From Parablautia intestinalis (lineage in GTDB: Bacteria > Bacillota > Clostridia > Lachnospirales > Lachnospiraceae): 64,000 bases of DNA. The DNA is taken from the NCBI GenBank assembly GCA_003612395.1, contig RAYQ01000002.1, positions 186,001 through 250,000 of the forward strand. The letters run 5' to 3'. Made by a program: the position numbers and the translations under genes. Shown here one piece after another: positions 7,309-16,896 of this stretch. The notes under the pieces were generated by a model. It saw only the letters and a list, made by a program, of their open reading frames with translations, was not told where the DNA came from and made no database searches. How positions within the stretch are numbered: the first letter of the stretch is position 1; each line of letters begins with the position of its first letter.

Positions 7309-9342
7309 ATGAAAAAAGCGGATATTGGCGTTGCAATATATGTGCTTGCGGCATTTATTATGTTTATTGTGCCTATTCCAAACTGGCTTTTGGATATACT
7401 GCTTGCCTGCAACATTTCTATTGCCTTTACCATTCTCTTTGGCACTATGTTCACCAAGGAAGTTCTGGATATGTCTTTTTATCCTACCATGCTCTTATTT
7501 ACCACCATATTCAGAATTGCCCTTAACGTTTCCTCTACCAGACTGATTCTTACTACAGGCGACCCTGGTCAGGTGGTCGCTACCTTTGGTAACTATGTAG
7601 GCGCCGGAAATCTGGTAGTGGGCAGTATTGTTTTTATTATTTTAATTATTATTCAGTTCATGGTTATCAATAAAGGTTCTGAGAGAGTTGCAGAGGTAAC
7701 AGCCAGATTTACACTGGATGCCATGCCCGGTAAACAGATGGCCATTGATGCGGATTTAAATACCGGCGCAATTTCAGACGCGGAAGCGAAGGTGCGCAGA
7801 GATAAGATACAGGAAGAAGCTAATTTTTTTGGCTCCATGGATGGTGCAGTTAAGTATGTAAAGGGAGATGCCACTGCAGGCCTTATCATAACCTTTGTAA
7901 ATGTTATTGGCGGAATTGCCATGGGTATGGTTTACCAGAATATGGATGCTATGGCGGCAATAGAAAAATATGTTATTCTTACCATCGGCGATGGACTTGT
8001 CAGCCAGATCCCGTCTCTGCTCATCTCTTTATCCACCGGTATTCTGGTAACGAAAGGGTCAAAGGATGCGGATTTTGGAACGGTGCTGGTGAGTCAGCTC
8101 TTTGGTATCCCTAAGGCTCTTTATCTGGTTGGAGCGGTGATTGCCGGACTGGGTATTGTGACACCGCTGCCGGATCTTGTTTTCCTGACCCTCGGCCTTA
8201 TCTTCATAGTAACAGGAAGGATGGTTGCAGGAACTCTTGAGACTGCCCAGATAGAAGGGGAGATAAACGCAGATGAAATTGCGGCTGAAGAAATCAGACA
8301 GCCCGAAAATGTCAACAGCCTTTTGCAGGTGGATCCGATTGAGCTTGAATTTGGCTATGGAATTATCCCCCTGGCAGATGTAAATCAGGGCGGTGACCTT
8401 TTAGACCGTGTGGTAATGATCAGAAGGCAGATAGCCCTTGAGCTTGGTACGGTGGTTCCCATTATCAGGCTTCGGGATAACATTCAGCTAAACCCGAATC
8501 AGTATATTATTAAAATTAAAGGAATACAGGTCAGTGAGGGAGAAATTCTTTTTGACCACTATATGGCAATGAATCCGGGGTATGTGGAGGAGGAAATTAC
8601 GGGTATCCCTACTTACGAGCCGTCCTTCCATCTGCCGGCAATCTGGATAACGGAGGGCCAGAGAGAACGGGCGGAAAGCATGGGATATACGGTGGTAGAT
8701 CCGCCTTCCATTATCGCCACACACCTGACGGAAATCATCAGGCAGCATATTTCCGAGCTGCTTACAAGACAGGATGTACAGAACCTGACGGACAACTTAA
8801 AGGAGACAAATCCTTCTTTGGTGGAGGAGCTTGTGCCCAAGCTTTTAGGACTTGGCGAGATACAAAAGGTTTTGCAGAATCTGTTAAAAGAGGGAATTTC
8901 CATAAGAGATTTGCTTACTATTTTTGAAACTCTGGCGGATTATGCGGCAACTTCAAGGGATACGGATATTCTCACGGAATATGTAAGGCAGAGCCTGAAA
9001 CGCGCAATTTCCATGAAGTTCTTTCCTCAGGGAGAAACTACCAGTGTGGTAACGCTTGATCCCAAGTTAGAGCAGGAGATTATGGCAAGTGTGAAGCAGA
9101 CGGAGACAGGTGCATATTTAACCCTTGATCCGGAAAAAACCAGAGCAATTGTGAAATCTGTAGGAGATGAAATTGCAAAGCTGGAAAATTTGGGAAAGAG
9201 TCCTATTGTTATTACTTCCCCAATCGTGCGTATGTATTTTAAGAGGTTGACGGAAGATTACTATAGAGATTTAATCGTGGTTTCATATAATGAGATAGAT
9301 AGTAATATTGAATTACAATCTGTAGGAATGGTGACGGCATGA
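7309..9342 (+). CDS. flhA: Flagellar export gate protein FlhA
   Basis: This 677-residue protein has the full FlhA layout: eight or so membrane helices in the first 320 residues, with the conserved ARFTLDAMPGKQMAIDADLNTG loop, then a cytoplasmic nonameric-ring domain (ELEFGYGIIPLADVNQGGDLLDRVVMIRRQIALELG). FlhA docks export substrates and uses the proton motive force. The ATG at 7309 lies seven bases from an AAAGGAG site; a TTG at 7288 and an ATG at 7303 are less well placed. The gene overlaps flhF by four bases (ATGA). Confidence 0.97.
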   Translation: MKKADIGVAIYVLAAFIMFIVPIPNWLLDILLACNISIAFTILFGTMFTKEVLDMSFYPTMLLFTTIFRIALNVSSTRLILTTGDPGQVVATFGNYVGAGNLVVGSIVFIILIIIQFMVINKGSERVAEVTARFTLDAMPGKQMAIDADLNTGAISDAEAKVRRDKIQEEANFFGSMDGAVKYVKGDATAGLIITFVNVIGGIAMGMVYQNMDAMAAIEKYVILTIGDGLVSQIPSLLISLSTGILVTKGSKDADFGTVLVSQLFGIPKALYLVGAVIAGLGIVTPLPDLVFLTLGLIFIVTGRMVAGTLETAQIEGEINADEIAAEEIRQPENVNSLLQVDPIELEFGYGIIPLADVNQGGDLLDRVVMIRRQIALELGTVVPIIRLRDNIQLNPNQYIIKIKGIQVSEGEILFDHYMAMNPGYVEEEITGIPTYEPSFHLPAIWITEGQRERAESMGYTVVDPPSIIATHLTEIIRQHISELLTRQDVQNLTDNLKETNPSLVEELVPKLLGLGEIQKVLQNLLKEGISIRDLLTIFETLADYAATSRDTDILTEYVRQSLKRAISMKFFPQGETTSVVTLDPKLEQEIMASVKQTETGAYLTLDPEKTRAIVKSVGDEIAKLENLGKSPIVITSPIVRMYFKRLTEDYYRDLIVVSYNEIDSNIELQSVGMVTA

Positions 9343-10565
9343 TAATTAAAAAATTTCAGGGAAAAACAGAAGCACAAGCAGTGGAAAGTGCCAAAAAGGA
9401 ACTGGGCAGTAATGTGGTGATCATGAATGTCCGGAATGTAAAAAATAAAGGAATTTTGAGTTTCCTAAAGCCCCAGGTGGTGGAAGTTACCGTGGCGCTT
9501 GAGGATGAACCGGTAAATATAATTCCGCCTAAGAAGCCGGAGCAAAGGCCCCAGCCGCCAGCTAAAGACATTCCGGTTAAGGCACCGGAAGCGCCAAAGG
9601 AGGACGGACAGGAAAGGGAGAATGCGCAGGCAGGGAAAGAGGCGGACCCCCAGGCGGAGAACAAAAAGCTGGAAGAAAAAATAAATACGCTGCACTCCTT
9701 ATTAGAGCAGCAGCTTCAAAAGCCGGAGGAGGCGAAAGATGAGTCGGAGGAGCAGGAGGAGACGGAAGTAGACCGTTTCATGAAGCTGCTTTATTATACT
9801 ATGCTTGAGAATGAAGTGAACGAGCAGTATGCGAATCAGATTGTGGACGAAATCAAAAAGATCAATAAGCCTAATATGCCTTTTAACTATGCCCTTGCAA
9901 ATACGTATCAGAAGATGATACTGAAATTTGGCAAACCCATGGAGATTGAACCTGCAGAAAAAGGGCCCAAGGTGATTTTCTTCGTGGGGCCTACGGGGGT
10001 CGGAAAGACCACCACAATCGCAAAGATCGCCTCCAAATTCAGTGTGGAGGGGGATAAGAAGGTAGCTCTTTTAACTGCAGACACTTACCGGATTGCGGCG
10101 GCGGAGCAGCTGCGCACCTATGCCAATATTATGGAGGTTCCTTTTCGGGTAATTTATTCCACGGAGGAGATAGAACAGGCTCTGCGTGATTTCAGGGATT
10201 ATGATTTTATTATGGTGGATACCGCAGGTCATTCTCCCCAGAATGAAGCCCAGAAGGAGACAATGGTCGGGTTTATCCATTCGGTGGACGGATTAGCCGA
10301 AAAAGATGTTTTTCTTGTTCTGAGCGCAACTACAAAATATAAAGATCTGCTCAGCATTGCGGACAGCTACTCGGCTATGACAGAGTACAATCTTATTTTT
10401 ACAAAGCTGGATGAGACCAGCACCCTGGGAAGTCTGTTAAACGTAAGACTCCATACAGGGGCGCCGCTATCCTATGTGACTTACGGACAGAATGTGCCTG
10501 AGGACATAGAGGTATTTAATCCACAAAAAACAGTAAAGCAGCTTCTGGGTGGAAAAAAGAAATGA
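9339..10565 (+). CDS. flhF: Flagellar SRP-like GTPase FlhF
   Basis: A 408-residue SRP-family GTPase. Residues 1-55 form the FlhF B-domain start (IKKFQGKTEAQAVESAKKELGSNVVIMNVR). Residues 60-140 are a Pro/Glu/Lys-rich linker. The NG domain follows, with P-loop GPTGVGKTTTIAKIA, the TADTYRIAAAEQLRTYA motif, DTAGHS and TKLDE. FlhF controls the site and number of flagella with FlhG. It is translationally coupled to flhA by a four-base overlap and is followed by flhG. Confidence 0.95.
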   Translation: MIIKKFQGKTEAQAVESAKKELGSNVVIMNVRNVKNKGILSFLKPQVVEVTVALEDEPVNIIPPKKPEQRPQPPAKDIPVKAPEAPKEDGQERENAQAGKEADPQAENKKLEEKINTLHSLLEQQLQKPEEAKDESEEQEETEVDRFMKLLYYTMLENEVNEQYANQIVDEIKKINKPNMPFNYALANTYQKMILKFGKPMEIEPAEKGPKVIFFVGPTGVGKTTTIAKIASKFSVEGDKKVALLTADTYRIAAAEQLRTYANIMEVPFRVIYSTEEIEQALRDFRDYDFIMVDTAGHSPQNEAQKETMVGFIHSVDGLAEKDVFLVLSATTKYKDLLSIADSYSAMTEYNLIFTKLDETSTLGSLLNVRLHTGAPLSYVTYGQNVPEDIEVFNPQKTVKQLLGGKKK

Positions 10566-10598
10566 TGAGATAAAACCACGGATAAGTGAGGAAGATAC

Positions 10599-11480
10599 AT
10601 GGATCAGGCCGAACAATTACGAAATATTATCAAAGCAGGCTCTCCCCGCAGCAAACCATTAGCAAGAGTTATTACGGTTACGAGCGGCAAAGGGGGCGTG
10701 GGAAAGTCCAGTGTGGCAATCAATCTGGCGATACAATTCAGAAAAATGGGCCAGAAGGTAATTATCCTGGATGCGGATTTTGGGCTTGCCAACATTGAAA
10801 TTATGTTTGGAGCAGTGCCTAAATACAATCTCAGCGATTTAATATACAGAGGAAAAAAGATCAGGGACATTATTACATGGGGACCTATGGAGGTCGGGTT
10901 TATATCGGGAGGATCAGGGATAACCGGGCTTTCTAATCTGGGCAGAGATTATTTATCGTACATTATTAATAATCTCTCCGAGCTGGATGCCATTGCAGAT
11001 ACCATCATCGTGGACACGGCTGCAGGAATTTCAGATACTGTTTTGGAATTTTTGGTTGCCAGCGAGGAAATTTTGCTAATCACTACTCCGGAGCCCACTT
11101 CCATTGCCGATTCCTATTCCCTTTTAAAGGCTCTTAACAGGCACCCCAGGTTTTCCAAGGAGAAAACGCTGGTCAAAGTTGTTGCCAATAAGGTGGATGC
11201 GGTCAAAGAAGGGGATGCGCTTTTTGGTAAGTTAAATGCAGTTGTGAGCAGTTATTTGAAAATTCCCATTACATATCTGGGAGTGATTCCAAGGGATTCC
11301 CAGCTGCCCAAGGCAGTGATGCATCAGATGCCGGTATCTTTAAAAGTGCCGACATCAAGGTCGGTGACAGCTTTTGAGAGGATTGCCGCTGATATTATGG
11401 ATAAGGAAACAGATCAAAGCATTCCTAAGAGGGGAGTGGTAGCTTTCTTTTCGCACATATTAACAGGTAAAATTGGTTAA
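10599..11480 (+). CDS. flhG: MinD/ParA-like ATPase FlhG (YlxH, FleN)
   Basis: A 293-residue MinD-type ATPase with deviant Walker A (SGKGGVGKSSVAINLA), the switch DADFGLANIEIMFG and Walker B-like DTIIVDTAAGISD. The short N-terminal DQAEQLR segment matches the DQAxxLR motif known to stimulate the FlhF GTPase. A membrane-targeting helix may lie at the C-terminus. In the family, FlhG limits flagellar number and helps C-ring assembly. Confidence 0.94.
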   Translation: MDQAEQLRNIIKAGSPRSKPLARVITVTSGKGGVGKSSVAINLAIQFRKMGQKVIILDADFGLANIEIMFGAVPKYNLSDLIYRGKKIRDIITWGPMEVGFISGGSGITGLSNLGRDYLSYIINNLSELDAIADTIIVDTAAGISDTVLEFLVASEEILLITTPEPTSIADSYSLLKALNRHPRFSKEKTLVKVVANKVDAVKEGDALFGKLNAVVSSYLKIPITYLGVIPRDSQLPKAVMHQMPVSLKVPTSRSVTAFERIAADIMDKETDQSIPKRGVVAFFSHILTGKIG

Positions 11481-11495
11481 GCAGGAGGTAGGAGT

Positions 11496-12221
11496 ATGCT
11501 ATTGAAGTATGTGGAACCGGGAAACAAGATAGAAATGCAGGCAGTGGAGCGGGGAGAGGATGTGGATGTGCTTGAGGATGTAAAGGTGTATCAGACCCAG
11601 GTGCTGGATGTTCTCTCGGAAGACAGGCTTGAAATTGCTATGCCCATGGAAAAAATGAAACTTATTTTGCTGCCTGTAAATACGGAATATGATTTGTGCT
11701 TTTACACATCTTCCGGATTGTATCAGTGTCTTGCAAATGTAATAGACAGATATAAATCAGGCGGACAGTACATTTTACTTATGGAGCTTACCACAAACCT
11801 GCGAAAGCACCAGAGAAGGGAATACTACAGGTTAAGCTGCGCGCTGGATGTGGATGTGCGTCCTCTTGTAAAAGAAGAAATGATGGCGGTCACCAACAAA
11901 CGTGATTATATTGCGGTTCAGGGGCTCCCCTTAAAACACGCAGTTATTGTGGATATCAGCGGAGGCGGTATTCGCTTTGTGTCGGACACTGTTTACGAGC
12001 AGCATAGTCTTATCTATTGCAAATATCAACTGACTGTGGATGGAGAGGAAAAGGAGTACCAGCTGGCAGCTAAGGTACTCAGGGTCAGAGAGCTTGACGA
12101 TAAGCCGGGCATGTATGAGCACCGCATCCAGTATATAAGTATTGATACGGTAGAGAGGGAAGAGATTATCCGTTTTATTTTTGAGGAAGAAAGAAAAATA
12201 AGGAAACGGAAAAAAAGTTAG
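11496..12221 (+). CDS. YcgR-type PilZ-domain c-di-GMP receptor
   Basis: The 241-residue protein has an N-terminal YcgR/YpfA-type domain (about 1-90) and a C-terminal PilZ domain (about 104-235). The c-di-GMP-binding residues are visible: RRxxxR in HQRREYYRL and DxSxxG in VDISGGGIRF. Such proteins act as a flagellar brake when c-di-GMP is high (DgrA in Bacillus). Its place between flhG and cheB supports a motility role. A GCAGGAGG site precedes the ATG. Confidence 0.88.
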   Translation: MLLKYVEPGNKIEMQAVERGEDVDVLEDVKVYQTQVLDVLSEDRLEIAMPMEKMKLILLPVNTEYDLCFYTSSGLYQCLANVIDRYKSGGQYILLMELTTNLRKHQRREYYRLSCALDVDVRPLVKEEMMAVTNKRDYIAVQGLPLKHAVIVDISGGGIRFVSDTVYEQHSLIYCKYQLTVDGEEKEYQLAAKVLRVRELDDKPGMYEHRIQYISIDTVEREEIIRFIFEEERKIRKRKKS

Positions 12222-12258
12222 TGAATGATTACTTTGCACTCATGTGAAGAAAGATTTA

Positions 12259-12267
12259 TGCTATACT
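12259..12267 (+). promoter_or_regulatory. Possible extended -10 promoter before cheB
   Basis: TGCTATACT at 12259-12267 matches an extended -10 element. No good -35 hexamer is found at the right distance. The 123-base gap between the PilZ gene and cheB is unusually large for this operon, which fits an internal promoter feeding the chemotaxis genes. Confidence 0.4.
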
Positions 12268-12344
12268 GTGTATGTTAAGATAATGATGACGGTCAGGACT
12301 TGTCTGAACTGTTGCAAAGTGTTTAAGTTTGAAAAGGATTTGTT

Positions 12345-12953
12345 ATGATAACGAAGGCAGATGAGATCAAAGCCGGTAGAAAAATTGTTGCAATTGCCAG
12401 TTCAACCGGCGGACCTAAGGCATTGCAGGGATTGATTCCGCTACTGCCAGCCAATTTAAATGCACCTGTTTTGATTGTACAGCATATGCCGGCAGGTTTT
12501 ACAGAGGCTCTTGCGGCCAGGCTTAATACCTTAAGTCCGCTTGCGGTGAAGGAAGCGGCAGAGGGGGATGTGCTCAGGCAGGGGCAGGTTTACTTAGCCC
12601 GTGGCGGAAGGCATATGAAAGTTGTAAGAAGCGGGGCAAGGCATGTGATACGCTATTCGGATGAACCTCCCAGGGAAGGTGTTCGTCCCTGCGCCAATTA
12701 CATGTATGAGTCTTTAGCCACATGCGGTTATGAAGAGATTGTATGTGCAGTCCTTACCGGTATGGGGGCAGATGGTACAGTAGGGATCAGAAATCTAAAG
12801 GAAAAGAAAAATGTGAAAGTGTTTGCCCAAAGCGAGGAGAGCTCTACTGTATACGGTATGCCTAAAAGCATTGTAGTATCAGGGCTTTCCGGCAAGGGAA
12901 TATCACTTGAGCGAATTGCACAGGAAATTATAAGGAACGTGGGGGTAATTTAG
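12345..12953 (+). CDS. cheB: CheB-type methylesterase domain protein without receiver domain
   Basis: The 202-residue protein is the CheB catalytic domain alone. The triad is visible: Ser20 in SSTGGP, His47 in QHMP and Asp143 in GMGADG. CheB removes methyl groups from, and deamidates, chemoreceptors during adaptation. Standard CheB is about 350 residues with an N-terminal receiver that CheA phosphorylates. Here the preceding gene ends 123 bases upstream, so there is no room for that domain. Activity must be constitutive or controlled in another way. The stop codon directly abuts the cheA start. Confidence 0.88.
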   Translation: MITKADEIKAGRKIVAIASSTGGPKALQGLIPLLPANLNAPVLIVQHMPAGFTEALAARLNTLSPLAVKEAAEGDVLRQGQVYLARGGRHMKVVRSGARHVIRYSDEPPREGVRPCANYMYESLATCGYEEIVCAVLTGMGADGTVGIRNLKEKKNVKVFAQSEESSTVYGMPKSIVVSGLSGKGISLERIAQEIIRNVGVI

Positions 12954-15041
12954 ATGGACGTAAATCAATATCTGGAGATTTTTCTTGATGAAACAAAGGA
13001 ACACCTTGAAAGTCTGAACACTCAGATACTTAATCTGGAGCAGGAGCCGGAAGATGCAGATACAATTAATGAAATTTTCCGTGCGGCGCATTCGCTGAAG
13101 GGTATGGCGGGAACCATGGGTTATAAGAGGATGCAGACACTGACCCATGACATGGAAAATGTATTTTCAGAGATCAGGAACGGCACCATGAAGGTTAACT
13201 CTAATCTGATTGATACGCTGTTCCAGTGCCTTGATGCCCTTGAAGAATACACCAATAATATTCAGGAGACTGCCGATGAGGGAACCAATGACAATCAGCA
13301 GCTTATCAATCAGCTGAATGAATATTTAAATGGCAGCAAGGCAGGAAAAGAGGATGCTCCTGCAGCTCCTGAGAAAGAAAGCAAAGAAGCTTCAGAGAGC
13401 AGTAATTCGGACGAAAAATGGAAAGAGATCAAAATAGGCGAACCGGAGCTGGTTGTGCTAGAGGCAGCCAAGTCTCAGGGCAAGGGAATATTTGGCATAA
13501 GCGTGTTTGTAGAGGAAAGCTGTCTTTTGAAAGCAGCCAGAGCTTTTCAGGTATATAAGGAGATTGAGGAGAAGGCTGAAGTTATCGCCTGCAATCCCTC
13601 TGTGCAGGAGATTGAGGATGAAAAGTTTGATTTAAGCTTCAGTCTGGTTGTAATTTCCGATTACGAACTGGAACAGGTGATCAAAGAAGCCAAAAATGTA
13701 TCGGAAATTGAAAAGATAGAGGCTGGTTCGTTTGAGTTTGAGGTGCAGGAGACTACGGAGATACATCAGGCACCGGAGGGAAAAGAGGAAACCGCTGTGG
13801 CAGCGCTGCCGAAGGAAACCAGTTCTGCGCCTGCTAAGCCGCAAAAGGCAGCTCCGGCTAAGACAAATGATAAAAAGCCTGCAGGAAAGCCTGTAGCTAA
13901 CAGAACGGTCCGCGTGGACATTGAAAAGCTGGATGTGCTTATGAATCTGGTCAGCGAGCTTATTATCGCCAAAAATTCCATGGTGGCTGATTCCAGGGCA
14001 GAGGAAGGAACCGGCTTCAGAGAGCATATTGAATATCTGGAGAGTGTAACCACAAACCTCCATGAATCCGTTATGAAAGTCAGGATGGTTCCTATTGAGA
14101 GTGTTGTAAGTAAATTCCCAAGAATGATCCGTGACTTATCCAAGAAGTTAAATAAAAAAATGGAGCTGTATATGTCAGGTGAGGAGACCGAACTTGACAG
14201 AACGGTAGTAGATGAGATTGGCGATCCCTTAATGCACCTCCTTCGGAATGCTGCTGACCATGGACTTGAGTCAGGCGAGCTGCGTATTAAGAGGGGCAAG
14301 CCGGAAGTTGGTTCCATTTTCCTGAATGCTTACCAGGATGGTAATAATGTAGTAATTGAGGTTAAGGATGACGGTAACGGAATTGATGTAGAAAGTGTTA
14401 AGAATAAGGCGATCGAGCGTGGCGTTATTACGCCGGAACAGGCAGTAAGCATGAGTGAAAAGGATATTATTAATCTTCTTTTCCATGCAGGATTTTCAAC
14501 TGCCAAGACCATATCAGATGTTTCGGGAAGAGGCGTGGGCCTTGATGTAGTGAAGTCCAAGATTGAATCCTTAAGCGGTGAGGTCGAGGTAAAAACCAGC
14601 CTGGAGGAAGGAAGTACCTGGACCATAAGACTTCCTTTGACGCTTGCGATTATTCAGGCGCTGATGGTAACGGTTGGCGGCGAAAAATATGCAATTTCTC
14701 TTGGGAGCATTCAGACCATAGAAGATATCAGCCCCAGCGATGTGAAACTTGTGGAAAACAAGGAAGTTATCAATTTAAGAGGCAGCGTTATCCCGATTAT
14801 CAGACTGAGCAGAGAGCTGGATATAGAAAGCTGTAAGACACCGGATGAAAATATTATGGTAGTTATCGTTAAGAAGGGTGAGAGATACGCCGGCCTGGTA
14901 GTGGATGAGCTGATAGGGCAGCAGGAAATTGTTATTAAGTCGCTTGGCAAGTATATCAGTAAGTGTAGAATCATCAGCGGAGCAACCATATTGGGCGATG
15001 GTGAAGTGGCACTTATTTTGGATGCTAATGCTTTGATATAG
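12954..15041 (+). CDS. cheA: Chemotaxis histidine kinase CheA
   Basis: A 695-residue CheA with the usual five parts: HPt domain with phospho-His in FRAAHSLKGMAGTMGY (His about 45), P2 CheY-binding domain (about 150-270), an Ala/Lys/Pro linker, dimerisation domain (TVRVDIEKLDVLMNLVSELIIAKN), the kinase domain with N-box LMHLLRNAADHG and DDGNGID, and the C-terminal CheW-like domain. It reads chemoreceptor state and phosphorylates CheY. The ATG directly follows the cheB stop. Confidence 0.97.
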   Translation: MDVNQYLEIFLDETKEHLESLNTQILNLEQEPEDADTINEIFRAAHSLKGMAGTMGYKRMQTLTHDMENVFSEIRNGTMKVNSNLIDTLFQCLDALEEYTNNIQETADEGTNDNQQLINQLNEYLNGSKAGKEDAPAAPEKESKEASESSNSDEKWKEIKIGEPELVVLEAAKSQGKGIFGISVFVEESCLLKAARAFQVYKEIEEKAEVIACNPSVQEIEDEKFDLSFSLVVISDYELEQVIKEAKNVSEIEKIEAGSFEFEVQETTEIHQAPEGKEETAVAALPKETSSAPAKPQKAAPAKTNDKKPAGKPVANRTVRVDIEKLDVLMNLVSELIIAKNSMVADSRAEEGTGFREHIEYLESVTTNLHESVMKVRMVPIESVVSKFPRMIRDLSKKLNKKMELYMSGEETELDRTVVDEIGDPLMHLLRNAADHGLESGELRIKRGKPEVGSIFLNAYQDGNNVVIEVKDDGNGIDVESVKNKAIERGVITPEQAVSMSEKDIINLLFHAGFSTAKTISDVSGRGVGLDVVKSKIESLSGEVEVKTSLEEGSTWTIRLPLTLAIIQALMVTVGGEKYAISLGSIQTIEDISPSDVKLVENKEVINLRGSVIPIIRLSRELDIESCKTPDENIMVVIVKKGERYAGLVVDELIGQQEIVIKSLGKYISKCRIISGATILGDGEVALILDANALI

Positions 15042-15059
15042 AACAAGGGGATATTATTG

Positions 15060-15122
15060 GCAGTATCGCAGGCGCGGCCTGCGATGTATGACAACAGGCT
15101 CCGCCTGTTGTATGCAGGAGGT
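15060..15122 (+). repeat. Two-hairpin dispersed repeat, copy 2 (upstream of cheW)
   Basis: Hairpin 1 has arms ATCGCAGGC (15065-15073) and GCCTGCGAT (15077-15085). Hairpin 2 has arms ACAACAGGC (15091-15099) and GCCTGTTGT (15103-15111). Both stems are perfect nine-pair stems, with GTATG between them. Compared with the copy at 59543, one A-T pair in each stem has become G-C or C-G on both sides, so pairing is kept. The repeat fills the cheA-cheW gap and ends in the cheW ribosome-binding site. Confidence 0.92.
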
Positions 15123-15128
15123 GTAAGA

Positions 15129-15608
15129 ATGGATGAACTTAAAGTTTCCGGTCTGGACGGAACTGATGTAAAGTCAGGATATGATGCACAGCAGTATATT
15201 GTGATAAAGCTCGGACATGAGCAGTACGGAATTGACATTAAATTCATAGATAATATCGTACGGATGCAGCATATTACCAGAGTGCCGAAGGTGGCGGATT
15301 ATCTGAAAGGGGTTATAAATTTGCGGGGAGAGGTCATACCGGTTATGAGTCTTCGGATTAAGATGAATTTGCCTGCGGATGAGATTACCAAAGCCACCAG
15401 GATAATTATTCTGAAACTGGAACAGCAGGGTACGATTGGTGTTATTGTGGACGAGGTGAGGGAAGTTGTAACGCTGAACCCAAGCCAGATCGAAAGAGCT
15501 TCCTATGATGGGAAAGAGGATAAAACCAGTTTTATTATGGGTATTGGCAAACATGAAAATGAACTGATATCTCTTCTGGATCTCAATGCTGTAGCTCTGG
15601 AAAAATGA
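15129..15608 (+). CDS. cheW: Chemotaxis coupling protein CheW
   Basis: A 159-residue CheW domain: QYIVIKLGHEQYGIDIKFIDNIVR, ITRVPKVADYLKGVINLRGEVIPVMSLR, and a GVIVDEVREVVTL segment. It links CheA to chemoreceptors. The ATG at 15129 follows a clear GCAGGAGGTG site. A longer in-frame extension back to a TTG at 15057 would run through the two-hairpin repeat and is rejected. Confidence 0.95.
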   Translation: MDELKVSGLDGTDVKSGYDAQQYIVIKLGHEQYGIDIKFIDNIVRMQHITRVPKVADYLKGVINLRGEVIPVMSLRIKMNLPADEITKATRIIILKLEQQGTIGVIVDEVREVVTLNPSQIERASYDGKEDKTSFIMGIGKHENELISLLDLNAVALEK

Positions 15609-15656
15609 ATGGATGAACAGTAAGGGAATAATGTTTGTTATAGTATAGGAGGGACC

Positions 15657-16292
15657 ATGAAGGACCTTAATATGGATCAATTATCCAATCAATATTTTGA
15701 TGTATTAAAGGAATTAGGCAATATTGGGGCCGGAAATGCTACTACAGCTCTGGCACAATTAATAAACTGTAAAGTGGATATGTCCGTACCTCAGGTTAAG
15801 CTGCTTGATTTTCAGGAGCTGGGGGATGTTGTAGGTGGTGATGAACAGATCATGGTCGGCATATATTTCCAGGTTTCGGGAGATATAGAGGGGAGTATGA
15901 TGTTTATCCTGTCTCAGTATGCTGCGGCTCATTTGGTAAATAAATTGATGTGCGGAATGCTTGGTATTGAGGAGGAAGTAAAGGATGAGTATGAATTCGG
16001 AGAGATGGAGTGCTCTGCAATCAAGGAAGTGGGGAACATTATAACCGGTGCATATTTAAATGCATTGTCCGGACTTACCAACCTGAAGATAGTCCCGTCC
16101 ATACCTCAGCTTGGCATTGATATGGCAGGAGCGCTGCTGAGTGTTCCTGCAGTTGAATTTGGTATTTTAGGAGATAAAATTCTATTCATAGAAACGCAAT
16201 TTTCAGATGATGTAGAGTTAGATGGTTACTTTATTATGATTCCGGAGATGGAGTCCTACGCAAAGATTTTGGAATCACTTGGTGTAATGTAG
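15657..16292 (+). CDS. cheC: CheY-P phosphatase CheC
   Basis: A 211-residue CheC with both active-site motifs intact (ELGNIGAGNATTALA and KEVGNIITGAYLNALS, each E-x2-N). CheC removes phosphate from CheY-P and is stimulated by CheD, encoded next. An AGGAGG site lies just before the ATG. Together with FliY this gives two CheY-P phosphatases in one operon, as in Bacillus subtilis. Confidence 0.95.
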   Translation: MKDLNMDQLSNQYFDVLKELGNIGAGNATTALAQLINCKVDMSVPQVKLLDFQELGDVVGGDEQIMVGIYFQVSGDIEGSMMFILSQYAAAHLVNKLMCGMLGIEEEVKDEYEFGEMECSAIKEVGNIITGAYLNALSGLTNLKIVPSIPQLGIDMAGALLSVPAVEFGILGDKILFIETQFSDDVELDGYFIMIPEMESYAKILESLGVM

Positions 16293-16324
16293 GCTCAGCG
16301 GAAAAGGCGGGAGACGGTAAGAAC

Positions 16325-16810
16325 ATGGGTGTTATTATAAAAGTGGGAATGGCGGATTTAAAAACATGTAAAGGTGAGGATGGAGTAACTACATTAGGGC
16401 TAGGTTCCTGCGTGGGAATTGCAATAAGGGATCCTATGACCGGAGTTGGCGGCCTGGCTCATATTATGTTACCCGACAGCACTGAAATCAGAAATAATAC
16501 AAACAGACCCAAATTTGCAGATACAGGAATAGAAGATTTAGTTAGTGAAATTGTACGTTTAGGAGGAAGTCGAAACAGGCTTGTAGCCAAAATCGCCGGC
16601 GGGGCACAGATGTTTGCCTTTGGTGGGAAAAATGACAGTATATGTGTTGGGGAGCGCAATGTTCTTGCTACCAAGAAAAAACTAAATGCTATGAAGATTC
16701 CGATTCTGGCGGAAGATACAGGAAAAACATATGGCAGAACGGTGGTTTTTTTCCCAAAAACAGGGGACTTTCATATACGTTCCGTGGGTAAGCCGGAGAA
16801 AATACTGTAA
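16325..16810 (+). CDS. cheD: Chemoreceptor glutamine deamidase CheD
   Basis: A 161-residue CheD with catalytic Cys in LGLGSCVGIAI, His in GGLAHIMLPDS and the IAGGAQMF motif. It deamidates receptor glutamines and partners CheC, the gene just upstream. Length and order are those of Gram-positive che operons. Confidence 0.96.
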   Translation: MGVIIKVGMADLKTCKGEDGVTTLGLGSCVGIAIRDPMTGVGGLAHIMLPDSTEIRNNTNRPKFADTGIEDLVSEIVRLGGSRNRLVAKIAGGAQMFAFGGKNDSICVGERNVLATKKKLNAMKIPILAEDTGKTYGRTVVFFPKTGDFHIRSVGKPEKIL

Positions 16811-16840
16811 ATAAAAATATTTTTCTGAAATTTTCACAGG

Positions 16841-16866
16841 CAAATTTATGCTTGTGGCCTAAATGT
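16841..16866 (+). repeat. AT-rich leader hairpin, copy a
   Basis: CAAATTTATGCTTGTGGCCT and the bases after it form an imperfect hairpin (ATTTA-GC paired with GC-TAAAT). It resembles the leader at 18394, and both lie about 30 bases before the start of a small membrane-protein gene. Both are preceded by an A-run and T-run (ATATTTTT). Confidence 0.4.
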
Positions 16867-16896
16867 TGTAGATTATTGAAGGACACAGGGTTTTTT

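Noticed and set aside
15057-15128. Longer CheW start
   Set aside because: The extension reads through both repeat hairpins, and a clear AGGAGGTG site points to 15129.
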